37,843 nt of DNA from Aureimonas sp. AU22 (GCF_001463745.1 NZ_BBWJ01000016.1:1-37843); one strand, 5' to 3'. Numbered from the stretch's first letter, positions 7,329 through 16,998 are shown. Notes: generated by a model from the letters alone, not told the origin. Numbers and translations are program-made.

Positions 7329-8348
7329 ATGAAACTGAAGCTACTGACCGCCGCGCTCTGCCTGTCCGCGTTCGGCGCCGTGACGACCCACGCCTCCGCC
7401 GCCACGCTCGACGACACCAAGGCACGCGGCACGGTCCGTTGCGGTGTCAACACCGGCCTTCCGGGCTTCGGCTTCCAGAACGATCAGGGCCAGTGGGCCG
7501 GTCTCGACGTCGACTACTGCAAGGCGATCGCGGCCGCGATCTTCAACGACCCGTCCAAGGTCGTCTATTCGCCGCTCTCGGCCGTGCAGCGCTTCCCGGC
7601 GCTTCAGAACAGCGAGGTCGACGTTCTCGCCCGCAACACGACCTGGACCATGAGCCGCGACACCTCGCTCGGCCTCAAGTTCGTCGGCGTCAACTATTAC
7701 GACGGCCAGGGCTTCATGGTCCGCAAGGAGCTCAACGTGAACTCCGCGCTGCAGCTGTCCGGCGCCACCGTCTGCGTTCAGAGCGGCACCACGACCGAGC
7801 TGAACCTTGCCGACTACTTCGCTGCCAACAACATGCAGTACAACCCGGTCGTCATCGAGGCGCAGTCGGACGTGAACTCCGCTTACGACAGCGGGCGCTG
7901 CGACGTGCTGACCACCGACCAGTCCGGCCTCTACGCCTCGCGCCTCGAGCTCGGTGTCGCGGACGACCATGTCGTTCTGCCCGAGATCATCTCGAAGGAG
8001 CCGCTCGGCCCCGCCGTCCGCCAGGGCGACGATCAGTGGTTCAACGTGGTGAAGTGGACGCATTTCGCGCTGCTGAACGCCGAGGAACTGGGCGTCACGC
8101 AGGCCAATGTCGAGGAGATGAAGACCTCGGCCAATCCCGAGATCCGTCGCCTGCTCGGCGTCGAGGGCACCTTCGGCGCCGATGCCGGCCTGACCAACGA
8201 CTTCGTCGTCAACATCGTCAAGGCGGTCGGCAACTACGGCGAGCTCTTCGAGCGCAACGTCGGCACCGGTTCGCCGCTGGGCATCGCCCGTGGCCAGAAC
8301 GCGCTCTGGACGAAGGGCGGCCTGCAGTACGCCCCGCCGATCCGCTGA
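7329..8348 (+). CDS. aapJ: General L-amino acid ABC transporter, substrate-binding protein
   Basis: A 339-residue periplasmic binding protein. Residues 1-24 form a signal peptide ending THASA before ATLDDTKARG. The mature part has the features of the polar amino-acid binding family: GTVRCGVNTGLPGFG, GLDVDYCKAIAAAIF, VLARNTTWTMSRDT and VCVQSGTTTELNLADYF. It delivers a broad range of L-amino acids to the AapQM permease. GAAGG lies before ATG 7329 with suitable spacing. A hairpin between its stop and aapQ probably keeps this subunit more abundant than the membrane parts. It is the first gene of the aapJQMP order known from Rhizobium. Confidence 0.95.
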   Translation: MKLKLLTAALCLSAFGAVTTHASAATLDDTKARGTVRCGVNTGLPGFGFQNDQGQWAGLDVDYCKAIAAAIFNDPSKVVYSPLSAVQRFPALQNSEVDVLARNTTWTMSRDTSLGLKFVGVNYYDGQGFMVRKELNVNSALQLSGATVCVQSGTTTELNLADYFAANNMQYNPVVIEAQSDVNSAYDSGRCDVLTTDQSGLYASRLELGVADDHVVLPEIISKEPLGPAVRQGDDQWFNVVKWTHFALLNAEELGVTQANVEEMKTSANPEIRRLLGVEGTFGADAGLTNDFVVNIVKAVGNYGELFERNVGTGSPLGIARGQNALWTKGGLQYAPPIR

Positions 8349-8372
8349 CGCTCTGACGTCACCAGCTCTCAG

Positions 8373-8397
8373 ACCCGCCGCCCCTACGGCGGCGGGT
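8373..8397 (+). terminator. Intercistronic hairpin between aapJ and aapQ
   Basis: ACCCGCCGCC (8373-8382) pairs perfectly with GGCGGCGGGT (8388-8397) around a five-base loop. It lies 25 bases after the aapJ stop and is followed by TCGTTT. Such hairpins commonly protect the binding-protein message and reduce read-through into the permease genes. Confidence 0.6.
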
Positions 8398-8425
8398 TCG
8401 TTTCCGGATCGGAACCAGGATCTTC

Positions 8426-9616
8426 ATGACGGCAAGCTTCGGCACGGCTCCCCGGGAACACACGCGTGATTCCGTCTTCACCAATCCCACGGTGCGCAGC
8501 ATCGTCATCCAGGTGACGCTTCTGGCCGCCCTGGCCGCCTTCACCTGGTGGATCGTCGGGAACACGGCCGCGAATCTGCAGCGCGCCAACATTGCCTCGG
8601 GTTTCGGCTTCCTGAACACGCGTGCCGGCTTCGACATCTCCCAGGTGCCGATCGCCTATACGAACAACGCGCCCTACGGCCGCGCCATCCTCGTCGGCAT
8701 CGTCAACACGCTTATCGTCGCCGGCACCGGCATCGTCGCCGCTACGATCATCGGCTTCCTCGTCGGCATCGGGCGCCTGTCGCACAACTTTCTCGTGCGC
8801 AGCCTCTGCACGGTCTATGTCGAGACGTTCCGCAACATCCCGCCGCTTCTCGTCATCCTGTTCTGGTATTTCGGCGTGCTCTCGGTGTTGCCGCTTCCGC
8901 GCAACGCGATCGAGCTGCCCTTCGACTCCTACATTTCCAATCGCGGCCTGCAGACGCCGAAAGCCATTTTCGAGCCTTCCGCGTGGATGACGCTTGCGGC
9001 CTTCCTGGTCGGCATCGTCGCGACGATCGTTCTTGCCCGGGTCTACGCGGCGCGCCAACGGGCCACGGGCCATCGTCCCGGTCTCATCCTGCCGGCGCTC
9101 GGCCTGATCTTCGGCCTGCCACTGGTGGTGTTCGCCGCGTCCGGCTTTCCCGCGACGCTCGACGTGCCGACGCTTGGCACGTTCAACCTGTCGGGCGGGT
9201 TCCAGATCCGGCCGGAATTCCTCGCGATCTTCCTGGCGCTGTCGGTCTATACGGCCGCGTTCATCGCCGAGATCGTGCGCGCGGGGATCATGGCCGTCTC
9301 CAAGGGTCAGAACGAGGCGGCCGCCGCGCTCGGCCTTCGACGCGGTACGGCTCTGCGTCTGGTGATCGTGCCCCAGGCGTTCCGCGTGATCATCCCGCCT
9401 CTGACCTCGCAGTATCTCAACCTGATCAAGAACTCGTCGCTCGGCCTCGCCATCGGCTATCCCGATCTCGTCGCCGTCGGCTCCACCGTGCTCAACCAGT
9501 CCGGCCAGTCCATCGAGGTCGTGGTCATCTGGATGTGCGTCTACCTCGGCATCAGCGTCACGGTTTCCATTCTGATGAACTGGTTCAACCGACGCATGAA
9601 GCTGGTCGAGCGCTGA
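8426..9616 (+). CDS. aapQ: General L-amino acid ABC transporter, permease subunit
   Basis: A 396-residue inner-membrane protein, the usual size for AapQ. An N-terminal membrane segment lies near residues 28-48. A large loop follows (VPIAYTNNAPYGRAILVGI), then the permease core. TFRNIPPLLVILFWYF is typical of polar amino-acid permeases. The EAA loop reads EIVRAGIMAVSKGQNEAA with LGL following, the contact site for the ATPase. With AapM it forms the channel for amino acids delivered by AapJ. AGGA precedes the start at 8426. The next gene begins 13 bases after the stop. Confidence 0.94.
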   Translation: MTASFGTAPREHTRDSVFTNPTVRSIVIQVTLLAALAAFTWWIVGNTAANLQRANIASGFGFLNTRAGFDISQVPIAYTNNAPYGRAILVGIVNTLIVAGTGIVAATIIGFLVGIGRLSHNFLVRSLCTVYVETFRNIPPLLVILFWYFGVLSVLPLPRNAIELPFDSYISNRGLQTPKAIFEPSAWMTLAAFLVGIVATIVLARVYAARQRATGHRPGLILPALGLIFGLPLVVFAASGFPATLDVPTLGTFNLSGGFQIRPEFLAIFLALSVYTAAFIAEIVRAGIMAVSKGQNEAAAALGLRRGTALRLVIVPQAFRVIIPPLTSQYLNLIKNSSLGLAIGYPDLVAVGSTVLNQSGQSIEVVVIWMCVYLGISVTVSILMNWFNRRMKLVER

Positions 9617-9629
9617 AGGGAGCGGTCTG

Positions 9630-11129
9630 ATGGAAGAACAGGTTTCCCGCTTCGTCGCTCGCGGCCAGATCGAGCCGCTTCCCCCTCCCGCCAGCGAAAG
9701 CGGCGCGTTCGGAACGGTGCGTAAGCACCTGTTCGCGACGCCCTTCGACGCCGCGCTGACGATCGTCTGCGGTCTGGCGATCGCCTACGTCATCAACGGC
9801 CTCGTCCAGTGGGGTATCGTCAACGCCGTCTTCACCGGCTCGGATCGCACGGCCTGCCTGTCGACCGAAGGACGGGAAGTCGGTGCCTGCTGGGCCTTCG
9901 TGCGGGCCAAGTTCGATCAGTTCCTCTACGGAACCTATCCGTTCGACGAACGCTGGCGCGTCGATCTCGTCTTCTTCGCGCTGGTCGCGCTCATCGTGCC
10001 GATCGCCATTCCCAAGGTGCCGTTCAAGCGCATCAACGCGGCGCTCCTGTTCCTTCTCTTCCCGCTGGTCGCGCTCGTTCTCCTGACGGGCGGGCGGTTC
10101 GCGATGTCGGGCTCGGCCATCGGCATCGTCTTCGCTCTTGCCGCTGCCGCCACCATCTTCCTGGCGACGGGCCGAAGCACCACGGTGATGCGCTCGCCAG
10201 CGATGAAGATCGCGCTTTGGCTGGCGGTGGCCGCCTTCGCGATCTCGTTCCTGTCGTTCTACCTGAACAGCGGTCGGACGATGTTCCTGTCGTTCCGTTT
10301 CGACACGTTGAGCCTCGTCGGGTTCTTCGCCGCCGTCGCTTCGATCGTCCTCGCGATCTATGCGACGGTGCGGACCGCAGAAGCCGGCACGCGCGTCATC
10401 GGCATCGTCCTTCCGACCGTCGCGGCCGTCGCCTTCGTCCTGATCCTCACCTCCCACTTCGGTCTGCAGTTCGTTCCGACGAACCTGTGGGGCGGCCTCC
10501 TGATCACGCTCACCGTGGCGTTGACGGGCATCACCGCGTCACTGCCGCTCGGCATTCTCCTCGCCCTCGGACGCATGTCCAAGATGCCGGCCGTACGCCT
10601 TCTCTGCGTCGTCTTCATCGAGTTCTGGCGCGGCGTTCCGCTGATCACCGTCCTTTTCATGGCGAACTTCATGCTGCCGCTGCTCCTGCCGAGCGGGGTC
10701 AGCTTCAACCAGCTCCTGCGCGTGCTGGTCGGCGTCTCGCTCTTCGCCGCGGCCTACATGGCCGAGGTGATCCGCGGCGGCCTTCAGGCGATCCCGAAGG
10801 GCCAGTACGAAGGCGCCGACGCGATGGCGCTGACCTATTGGCAGAAGATGCGCATGATCGTTCTGCCGCAGGCGCTGACGCTGGTGATCCCCGGCATCGT
10901 CAACACGTTCATCGGCCTCTTCAAGGACACGAGCCTCGTCTACATCATCGGTCTCGCCGATCTTCTCGGCACGATCCGTCGCGGTTTCGGCGATCCGATC
11001 TGGATCACGCCCTCGACACCGGCGACCGGGCTTGTCTTCGGTGCCTTCTGTTTCTGGCTCTTCTGCTTCTCGATGTCTCGTTACTCGCTCTTCATCGAGC
11101 GACGCCTGTCGCGCGGACACAGGCATTGA
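9630..11129 (+). CDS. aapM: General L-amino acid ABC transporter, permease subunit, enlarged
   Basis: A 499-residue inner-membrane protein. The C-terminal 215 residues are a standard polar amino-acid permease: WGGLLITLTVALTGI, VVFIEFWRGVPLITVLF, and the EAA loop AEVIRGGLQAIPKGQYEGAD. The N-terminal part (MEEQVSRF, then a membrane segment and RWRVDLVFFALVALIVPI) also matches AapM. Between them, about residues 150-285, lie several extra hydrophobic segments (near 150-180, 190-210, 225-250, 255-275), whereas typical AapM is about 385 residues as I recall the family. The added stretch continues in frame with the same codon use and shows no sign of frameshift. GGGAG precedes the start. It works with AapQ and AapP. 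Confidence 0.92.
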   Translation: MEEQVSRFVARGQIEPLPPPASESGAFGTVRKHLFATPFDAALTIVCGLAIAYVINGLVQWGIVNAVFTGSDRTACLSTEGREVGACWAFVRAKFDQFLYGTYPFDERWRVDLVFFALVALIVPIAIPKVPFKRINAALLFLLFPLVALVLLTGGRFAMSGSAIGIVFALAAAATIFLATGRSTTVMRSPAMKIALWLAVAAFAISFLSFYLNSGRTMFLSFRFDTLSLVGFFAAVASIVLAIYATVRTAEAGTRVIGIVLPTVAAVAFVLILTSHFGLQFVPTNLWGGLLITLTVALTGITASLPLGILLALGRMSKMPAVRLLCVVFIEFWRGVPLITVLFMANFMLPLLLPSGVSFNQLLRVLVGVSLFAAAYMAEVIRGGLQAIPKGQYEGADAMALTYWQKMRMIVLPQALTLVIPGIVNTFIGLFKDTSLVYIIGLADLLGTIRRGFGDPIWITPSTPATGLVFGAFCFWLFCFSMSRYSLFIERRLSRGHRH

Positions 11130-11202
11130 CCGGACCCGCCTGCAGGCCGGCCTCGTCTGGGGCCGGTTGCCTTCCCTTCCTTCCAGCGCGTAGGATTTCG
11201 CC

Positions 11203-11973
<771 letters not shown>

Positions 11974-12014
11974 GGCGGCCACGCGGCCCGTTTCACGGCA
12001 GGCGACAGAATACG

Positions 12015-12045
12015 GGACCGGGTCCGCGCGTTGCGGGGCCGGTCC
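12015..12045 (+). terminator. Probable terminator of the aap operon
   Basis: GGACCGG (12015-12021) pairs with CCGGTCC (12039-12045) across a 17-base loop, followed by TTTCG. It is a short stem with a weak T tract but well placed, 41 bases past the aapP stop. Confidence 0.4.
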
Positions 12046-12116
12046 TTTCGCATTCGCGCGACGGAACGTCGCGGACCGGCTGGCGTTGCAACCGGAAGGC
12101 ATGCCGGAAGTGATCG

Positions 12117-13280
12117 ATGAGTGAGACGAAGCACGAGCCCAGGGAGCCGGCGATCGTCGCGCCCGCGATCGGCCTGGTGAACCGCCAGACCTTTCAGGCC
12201 GGCCCGCGATGGGCCATCACGGGCATCTTCCTGATCCTCCTCTTCGGTGCCCTCTACCTCGCGGCGAGCTTCGTTTTGCCGGTCGTGTTCGCGCTGCTGT
12301 TCATGCTCGTGCTCGGCCCCGTGGTGCGCTTTGCCCAACGCCGGCTGCACATCTGGCCGCCGCTGACGGCCGCCGCGCTGGTGTTCGGTACGTTCCTCGT
12401 GATCATCGGCGGCTTCTCCTTCCTGACGGGGCCGCTCACCGATCTCGCCAGCAACGTGCCGCGTTACGTCGCCGCCGTGAACGATGAGGTCGAATCGGTG
12501 CGCGAACGGCTCGGGGCGCTGCGAGGCGCCCGCATCGAGGCCACCGAGGCGGTGCGAAGCGAAGCGGCGCCGGACCAGCCGCAAAGCGTGATCCTGGACG
12601 GGCCACAGCTTTTGAACAGCGCGGCACTTATGGTTCCGCAGATCGGCGCCAGCATCGCCTTCGCGCTGATCTTCCTGTTCTTTCTCCTGTCGTCGGGCAG
12701 CCTGTTCTACCAGAAGCTCATCGAGTCGCTTCCGCGGTTCTCGGACAAGAAGCTGGCACTGACGATCGCGCACGAGATCGAGACCGAGCTGTCTCGCTAC
12801 CTTTTCACCATCACCCTGATCAATGCGGGGCTGGGTGTCGCGATCGGCTCGCTGATGTGGTCGATCGGCCTGCCGATGGCGCCGGTGTTCGGCGTCCTCG
12901 CCTTCGCGCTGAACTTCATCCCCTATCTCGGCGCGATCGCGGGGATGATTCTGGTCGGGCTGGTGGGTCTTGCCGAGCGGGGTGAGGTGGCGGGTGCGCT
13001 CCTGCCGGTGCTTCTCTACTTCGGCGCCACCACCATCGAAGGCCAGTTCCTGACGCCGATCCTCGTCGGTCGGCGCCTTGCCATGAACGCGGCGGCCATC
13101 TTCCTCTCCGTTGCCTTCTGGGGCTGGATCTGGGGCGTGGTCGGGATGTTCCTGGCCGTTCCGATCATGGTCGGCCTGCGCATCGTCGCCGGCTATATCG
13201 ACAGCCTCAAGCCGCTCGCCAACTTCCTTTCGGCGGAACGACAGCCCGCCGACGAAAAAGGCGAAGCCGAAAGCGGCTGA
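12117..13280 (+). CDS. AI-2E family transporter (PerM-like permease)
   Basis: A 387-residue polytopic membrane protein. Hydrophobic segments lie near residues 33-75, 85-108, 178-200, 235-300 and 310-355, with a hydrophilic loop at 115-160. VFGVLAFALNFIPYLGAIAG and EGQFLTPILVGRRL, with the nearby AVAFWGWIWG-type segment, are characteristic of the AI-2E/PerM family. Members include TqsA, which exports the autoinducer AI-2, and sodium-proton antiporter-like proteins. No luxS or lsr genes are near, so an AI-2 role is not supported here. GGAAG lies seven bases before ATG 12117. It stands alone after the aap operon and converges with the OmpA-family gene. Confidence 0.9.
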   Translation: MSETKHEPREPAIVAPAIGLVNRQTFQAGPRWAITGIFLILLFGALYLAASFVLPVVFALLFMLVLGPVVRFAQRRLHIWPPLTAAALVFGTFLVIIGGFSFLTGPLTDLASNVPRYVAAVNDEVESVRERLGALRGARIEATEAVRSEAAPDQPQSVILDGPQLLNSAALMVPQIGASIAFALIFLFFLLSSGSLFYQKLIESLPRFSDKKLALTIAHEIETELSRYLFTITLINAGLGVAIGSLMWSIGLPMAPVFGVLAFALNFIPYLGAIAGMILVGLVGLAERGEVAGALLPVLLYFGATTIEGQFLTPILVGRRLAMNAAAIFLSVAFWGWIWGVVGMFLAVPIMVGLRIVAGYIDSLKPLANFLSAERQPADEKGEAESG

Positions 13281-13298
13281 TCGTCCGAGGAAAAGGGC

Positions 13299-13330
13299 GA
13301 AGGCCGGGGCGCGTCGGCGTCCCGGCCTTC
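13299..13330. terminator. Bidirectional terminator between convergent genes
   Basis: GAAGGCCGGG (13299-13308) pairs perfectly with CCCGGCCTTC (13321-13330) around a 12-base loop. It lies between the AI-2E family gene stop at 13280 and the OmpA-family gene stop at 13341. Read on the minus strand it is followed shortly by TTTT. Confidence 0.6.
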
Positions 13331-13340
13331 CTTGTCGTCG

Positions 13341-15332
13341 TCAGTTGGCCTGCGAGGTCTGCACCGGCTTCACGAGCGGGGTGATGCGACGCAGCGTGAC
13401 GCGTCGGTTCTCGCGGTTGGCCGCTTGCGTGTCGACCTTGAGGTCCTCCTCCCCGTAGCCCTGCGTGACGAGATTCTCGGACGGGATCTCGAAATACTGG
13501 CTGAGGGCGGAGGCGACTGCTTCGGCGCGGCGGTCCGAGAGCGCCAGATTGGCCACATTGCTGCCGACGGCGTCCGTGTGACCTTCCAACAGGAACACCT
13601 CGCCGGGGTTCTGATCCACCACGCGTTTCACCGCATCGGCCAGCGCCTGGAGGTTCTCCACCTCGCTCTGCTGGATTTCCGCCGAGCCGAAGCCGAAGTT
13701 GATCGTGTTGAGGTCGATCCGGCGTACCTTGTCGCGAATGCGGGGGCTGCGGCGGACCTCGTTGAGCGAGTAGATCCGCTCCACGGTCTCGACCGGCGGA
13801 GCGACGATCGTGTCGTAGTAGAGCGTCTCGTCCGGTTCGGAGACGTCGACGATGTAGCGGTCTTCCGGGATCTCGAGCCGCAGCGGCGGCAAATCGGCCC
13901 CGGCGTCGGCATAGTAGTCCGGCCGCTGGTCGTCTTCGGCATAGGGATCGTAGAACAGGACGGTCTCGCGACCGTCAGGCGCAATGCGCGAACGTTGGAT
14001 CACGTCGCCGTACTCGTTCTCGATCGTGATGACCTGAACGCCGTTGGGGCGCGAGATCACCTGCCGGGTCAAGCCGCGCGGAAGCTGCTCGTAGTAGACC
14101 TCGCGCGAGTTGCCGACCAGACGGTCGCTATCGTCCGAGCGGATGAAGTAGGCGGCTGCCGCCCCCACCGCCGCGCCGGCAACGCCCGCGCCGACCAGCG
14201 AGAGGATATCGCGGTCGCCGACACGCTCGATCACCTGCACGTTGTTCGGCAGCATCACCTGCGGAGCCGCCTCCAGCCGCTGGCCCTGCTCGGCCGTGAT
14301 CGGGCGGACCTCGACCGGAGCGGCAAGCTGCTGGACGCGTGCGTCGCTGGCGCCGACGCCGCCTTCCGGCACCGGGGCCGTCTGGATGTCGGCGGCGACG
14401 GGCTGTGGGTTCTGCGCCGGCGGAGGCGCGAGGGTCCCGGACTGTTGCGCTGGTGCAGGGGCCGGGGCCGGAGCCGTCCCTGGCTGACCGGGAGCCGCTC
14501 CCGGCAGCGGCGCGGGGACCGCGCCTGCCGGGGCGGGGGGGGCAGGCGGCGTGCCCGGTGCCACGGGGGCGCCGTCCGGTGCACGCAGCGCCGGGTCCGT
14601 CGGTGCGGTCGGCGGCGTCAGCGGCTCACCAGGGTTGGCGGCCGGCGCCACGGGCTCCGAGCCAGGGATCGGCGGCGCGGGCGGTTGTGCGTCAGGCGTC
14701 GGCGTCGGCGGAGCAGCCGGCGTCTCTCCGGCACCGGCCGGAGGCGTGGCCGGTGTCACTGCCGCGGGCGGCGTGGGCTGGGCTTCGGTCGCCGGCGCGG
14801 GAGGCGCGGCGGGTGCGACAGGAGCAGGTGCCGCGGGGGCGGGTTCCGGCGACGGCGTAGCAGGCGCGGCTGGTGCGTCCGCGCCATTCGACAGGTCGTT
14901 CTGGGTTCCGGCGTCGGCGGGAAGCTCCGCGGGGTTGCCTTCGGGGGCATTCACCGGCGGGCCGCTGTCCGGCGCCGCTTGCACGGGTTCGGCTGGCGCT
15001 TCGGGAACAGGCGCCGGCTCCGGTTCCGCTGGCGGGGCCGGGCGTTCGGCGGGCGCTTCGGGTTCACGGGCTGCCGGCGCTTCCGGCTCGGGAGCAGGGG
15101 CTGCCTCGGGCTCGGGTGCGGGGGCCGCCTCGGGCGCAGGTGCGGGTTCCGGCGCGGGGGCTGCCTCGGGTTCGGGCGCACGCTCGGCCGGAACTTCCGG
15201 CGGCGCGTCCTGAATTAGTGGCGGCGGCGTTTCCGCCTCTTGCGCAAGGGCGGAAAGCGGGCCGCTCAGCGCCGTCGATGCGGCCAGTGCCGTCACCGTC
15301 AGCAGGCGTCCCGTTCGCTTCAAATCCATCAT
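13341..15332 (-). CDS. OmpA-family outer-membrane/peptidoglycan-binding protein with Pro/Ala-rich linker
   Basis: A 663-residue protein from ATG 15332, with AAGG seven bases upstream. Residues 1-30 are a signal peptide ending SALAQ. Residues 35-340 are a low-complexity Pro/Ala/Glu stretch. A glycine-zipper-like segment (SLVGAGVAGAAVGAAAAYFI) lies near residue 390. The C-terminal 110 residues are an OmpA domain: INFGFGSAEI, LLEGHTDAVGSNVANLALSDRRAEAV, then VTQGYGEEDL and NRENRRVTLRRI, the peptidoglycan-binding Asp and Arg motif region. Such proteins tie the outer membrane to the cell wall. The open frame reaches 15779, but those extra 149 residues overlap the FAD monooxygenase gene and are rejected. 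No beta-barrel domain is evident. Confidence 0.88.
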   Translation of the reverse strand: MMDLKRTGRLLTVTALAASTALSGPLSALAQEAETPPPLIQDAPPEVPAERAPEPEAAPAPEPAPAPEAAPAPEPEAAPAPEPEAPAAREPEAPAERPAPPAEPEPAPVPEAPAEPVQAAPDSGPPVNAPEGNPAELPADAGTQNDLSNGADAPAAPATPSPEPAPAAPAPVAPAAPPAPATEAQPTPPAAVTPATPPAGAGETPAAPPTPTPDAQPPAPPIPGSEPVAPAANPGEPLTPPTAPTDPALRAPDGAPVAPGTPPAPPAPAGAVPAPLPGAAPGQPGTAPAPAPAPAQQSGTLAPPPAQNPQPVAADIQTAPVPEGGVGASDARVQQLAAPVEVRPITAEQGQRLEAAPQVMLPNNVQVIERVGDRDILSLVGAGVAGAAVGAAAAYFIRSDDSDRLVGNSREVYYEQLPRGLTRQVISRPNGVQVITIENEYGDVIQRSRIAPDGRETVLFYDPYAEDDQRPDYYADAGADLPPLRLEIPEDRYIVDVSEPDETLYYDTIVAPPVETVERIYSLNEVRRSPRIRDKVRRIDLNTINFGFGSAEIQQSEVENLQALADAVKRVVDQNPGEVFLLEGHTDAVGSNVANLALSDRRAEAVASALSQYFEIPSENLVTQGYGEEDLKVDTQAANRENRRVTLRRITPLVKPVQTSQAN
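15078..15183 (-). repeat. Degenerate tandem repeats coding Pro-Glu-Ala units
   Basis: Within the OmpA-family gene, short units encoding PEPEAAPAP and variants recur several times, visible at the DNA level as repeated GGGGCTGCCTCGG-type blocks. The array sits just after the signal peptide. It is a likely site of length variation between strains, by analogy with other low-complexity linkers. Confidence 0.6.
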
Positions 15333-15468
15333 CGTTCGGCCTTTTCGTTGCGTCCCTTGCGATCGCCGGGTGCTCAATCCGCAGAACAATGCCGGGTTGA
15401 ACGGGTCCGATGCCCGGCAAACTAGGCCGGAGGTGGCGCAAGGGAATGAAATCGGAGCGGTCGGCCGA

Positions 15469-16608
15469 TCAGTTTCCGCTGATCGCCAGGGCTTCGTCCG
15501 CGCGCCAGTCGTAGAGCCATGCGAGGTCGCGGCGAAGCGACGCCGGCGAGCGCAGGGCAAGCGCGAGGTCGCGCGCCAGGGATAGCGGACGGGGGAGGTG
15601 GTAGACGCGGCGGTGAAAGGCGACGCGGGCCAGCACCTTGCCGACCCGCGGCGCTCGCAACGCCTCGTAGCGTCGTAATGCGGAGCCTCGGTCGGCGGCG
15701 TCGTCGAGGCATGCGGACAGAACGAAGGCGTCCTCGATCGCCATCGCGGCGCCCTGTGCGGCGTAGGGAAGCATGGCATGCGCGGCGTCGCCGACGAAGG
15801 CGATCGGCGCGGGACCTTCTGCTCGCCATCGCGGCATCACGGTAAGGAGCGGCCAAGCGCCGAGCGGTCGGGCCTGCGCCAGACTGCCGGCAAGTCGCGC
15901 GTCCCAGCGGGAGACGGCCCCGAGCGTCGGTTCGCCTGCCGGAACGATCACCACCAGGTTTTCAGCGCCCGCGGCATCGATCCGATAGCGCACGGCGTGT
16001 CGACGCGCGCCCAGCCAGGCCTCGATCGCTGCCGCCGGTTGATCGGTCGGCGCGGCCGTTGCCGCAAAGCGCAAGGCCGTTGCGCCCGACGGCTGTGGGG
16101 AGGGAAAGCCGAGGAGCCGGGCGGCATCCGACCTCACTCCGTCGGCAGCCACCAGAAGATCGGCTTCGTCCCGCAGGTCGCCCGAAGGGCCGCCGAATTC
16201 GGCCTGGATACCAGGCGCGGTGGCGTCCAAAGCCACAAGCGGCTGGCCGAGATGAAGTTCGATCTGCGGCACCCGATGCACCGCTACCAGAAGCACGCGC
16301 TGGAGGTCGGCCCGATGCAGGACCCGGTATCCCCGCCCGTCCGTACTGGAGACCGGAACGGTGGCAATCCGTCGCCCCGTCGGCCCGTCGCGCAGGACCA
16401 CGCTGTCCGCCGCGACGCCGACCGTGTCGACGGCGACACCTAATCGATGCAGCACGTCGAGGGCGTTGGGGGAGAGCTGGATGCCTGCCCCTACCGCTTC
16501 CAGCCTCGCGGCCCGCTCGCGGATGCGCACCGTCCAGCCGCGTTGCGCGAGGGCGAGGGCGGCGGTCAATCCCGCGATGCCCGCGCCGGCAATCACCGCA
16601 TCGGGCAC
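15469..16608 (-). CDS. FAD-dependent monooxygenase (salicylate hydroxylase/UbiH-like)
   Basis: A 379-residue flavoprotein starting at GTG 16608. The FAD-binding GAGIAG is at residues 8-13 and AGIQLSPNAL follows. The DG motif region is DLLVAADGVRSDAA. The second FAD motif is FVGDAAHAMLPYAAQG. It belongs to the group A single-component aromatic hydroxylases. The substrate is unknown; 3-hydroxybenzoate 6-hydroxylase- and salicylate-hydroxylase-like names are often given to such proteins, and a quinone-type substrate is possible. It lies 13 bases after the zinc-finger gene stop and is probably in one operon with it. No clear ribosome binding site precedes the GTG, so translational coupling is likely. 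No aromatic catabolism genes are adjacent. Confidence 0.88.
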   Translation of the reverse strand: MPDAVIAGAGIAGLTAALALAQRGWTVRIRERAARLEAVGAGIQLSPNALDVLHRLGVAVDTVGVAADSVVLRDGPTGRRIATVPVSSTDGRGYRVLHRADLQRVLLVAVHRVPQIELHLGQPLVALDATAPGIQAEFGGPSGDLRDEADLLVAADGVRSDAARLLGFPSPQPSGATALRFAATAAPTDQPAAAIEAWLGARRHAVRYRIDAAGAENLVVIVPAGEPTLGAVSRWDARLAGSLAQARPLGAWPLLTVMPRWRAEGPAPIAFVGDAAHAMLPYAAQGAAMAIEDAFVLSACLDDAADRGSALRRYEALRAPRVGKVLARVAFHRRVYHLPRPLSLARDLALALRSPASLRRDLAWLYDWRADEALAISGN

Positions 16609-16621
16609 AGCGGTGTTCGGA

Positions 16622-16867
16622 TCAGGCGGCGCGCGGCTGGTAGAGGCAGCCGGGCGGAACGCTCTCGTTGCGCTTGAGCGCGGTGTTCAACTTGTAGAGC
16701 GTCGAGCAGTAGGGACACACCTTCTCGCCCTCGTCCCCCATGTCGAGAAAGACGTGCGGGTGGTCGTAGGGCGGTGTCGCGCCGACGCACATGAATTCGG
16801 CGACGCCGATCTCGATCACCCCATGGCCCCCGTCGTTCTGGAAGTGGGGGGTTCCGTAGTCGGCCAT
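16622..16867 (-). CDS. Zinc-finger domain protein (zf-CHCC, NDUFS6-like)
   Basis: An 81-residue protein. MCVGATPPYDHPHVFLDM followed by KVCPYCSTLYKL gives the Cys...His...CxxC pattern of the zf-CHCC domain, which is also found in the mitochondrial complex I subunit NDUFS6. In alphaproteobacteria such proteins are small soluble zinc proteins, likely the bacterial counterpart of that accessory subunit. A link to respiration is therefore inference from the family. It starts at ATG 16867 with GGAG upstream and diverges from the alpha/beta hydrolase gene. The FAD monooxygenase follows in the same direction. Confidence 0.88.
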   Translation of the reverse strand: MADYGTPHFQNDGGHGVIEIGVAEFMCVGATPPYDHPHVFLDMGDEGEKVCPYCSTLYKLNTALKRNESVPPGCLYQPRAA

Positions 16868-16998
16868 CCTGCCGTCTCCATTCGACTGCCTCGAAGCGGG
16901 CGGAACTTATCCATCTCGGCGTCAAAAGAACAGGGTGGTTCTGTCGCCCGTCTTCAGGGTATCGGGAGCGGAGTTCGCCCGAGCGGAAAGATGCCGAT

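Noticed and set aside
12117-13280. AI-2 quorum-sensing role for the AI-2E family permease
   Set aside because: The family name reflects one member. No luxS, lsr or related genes are present, so only the family is claimed.
13332-15218. A 628-codon open frame antisense to the OmpA-family gene
   Set aside because: It is Arg/Gly-rich and repetitive as the mirror of the Pro/Ala linker. The minus-strand gene has a signal peptide and a clear OmpA domain.
15333-15779. N-terminal extension of the OmpA-family frame
   Set aside because: The signal peptide begins only at 15332, with a ribosome binding site there. The extension overlaps the FAD monooxygenase gene.
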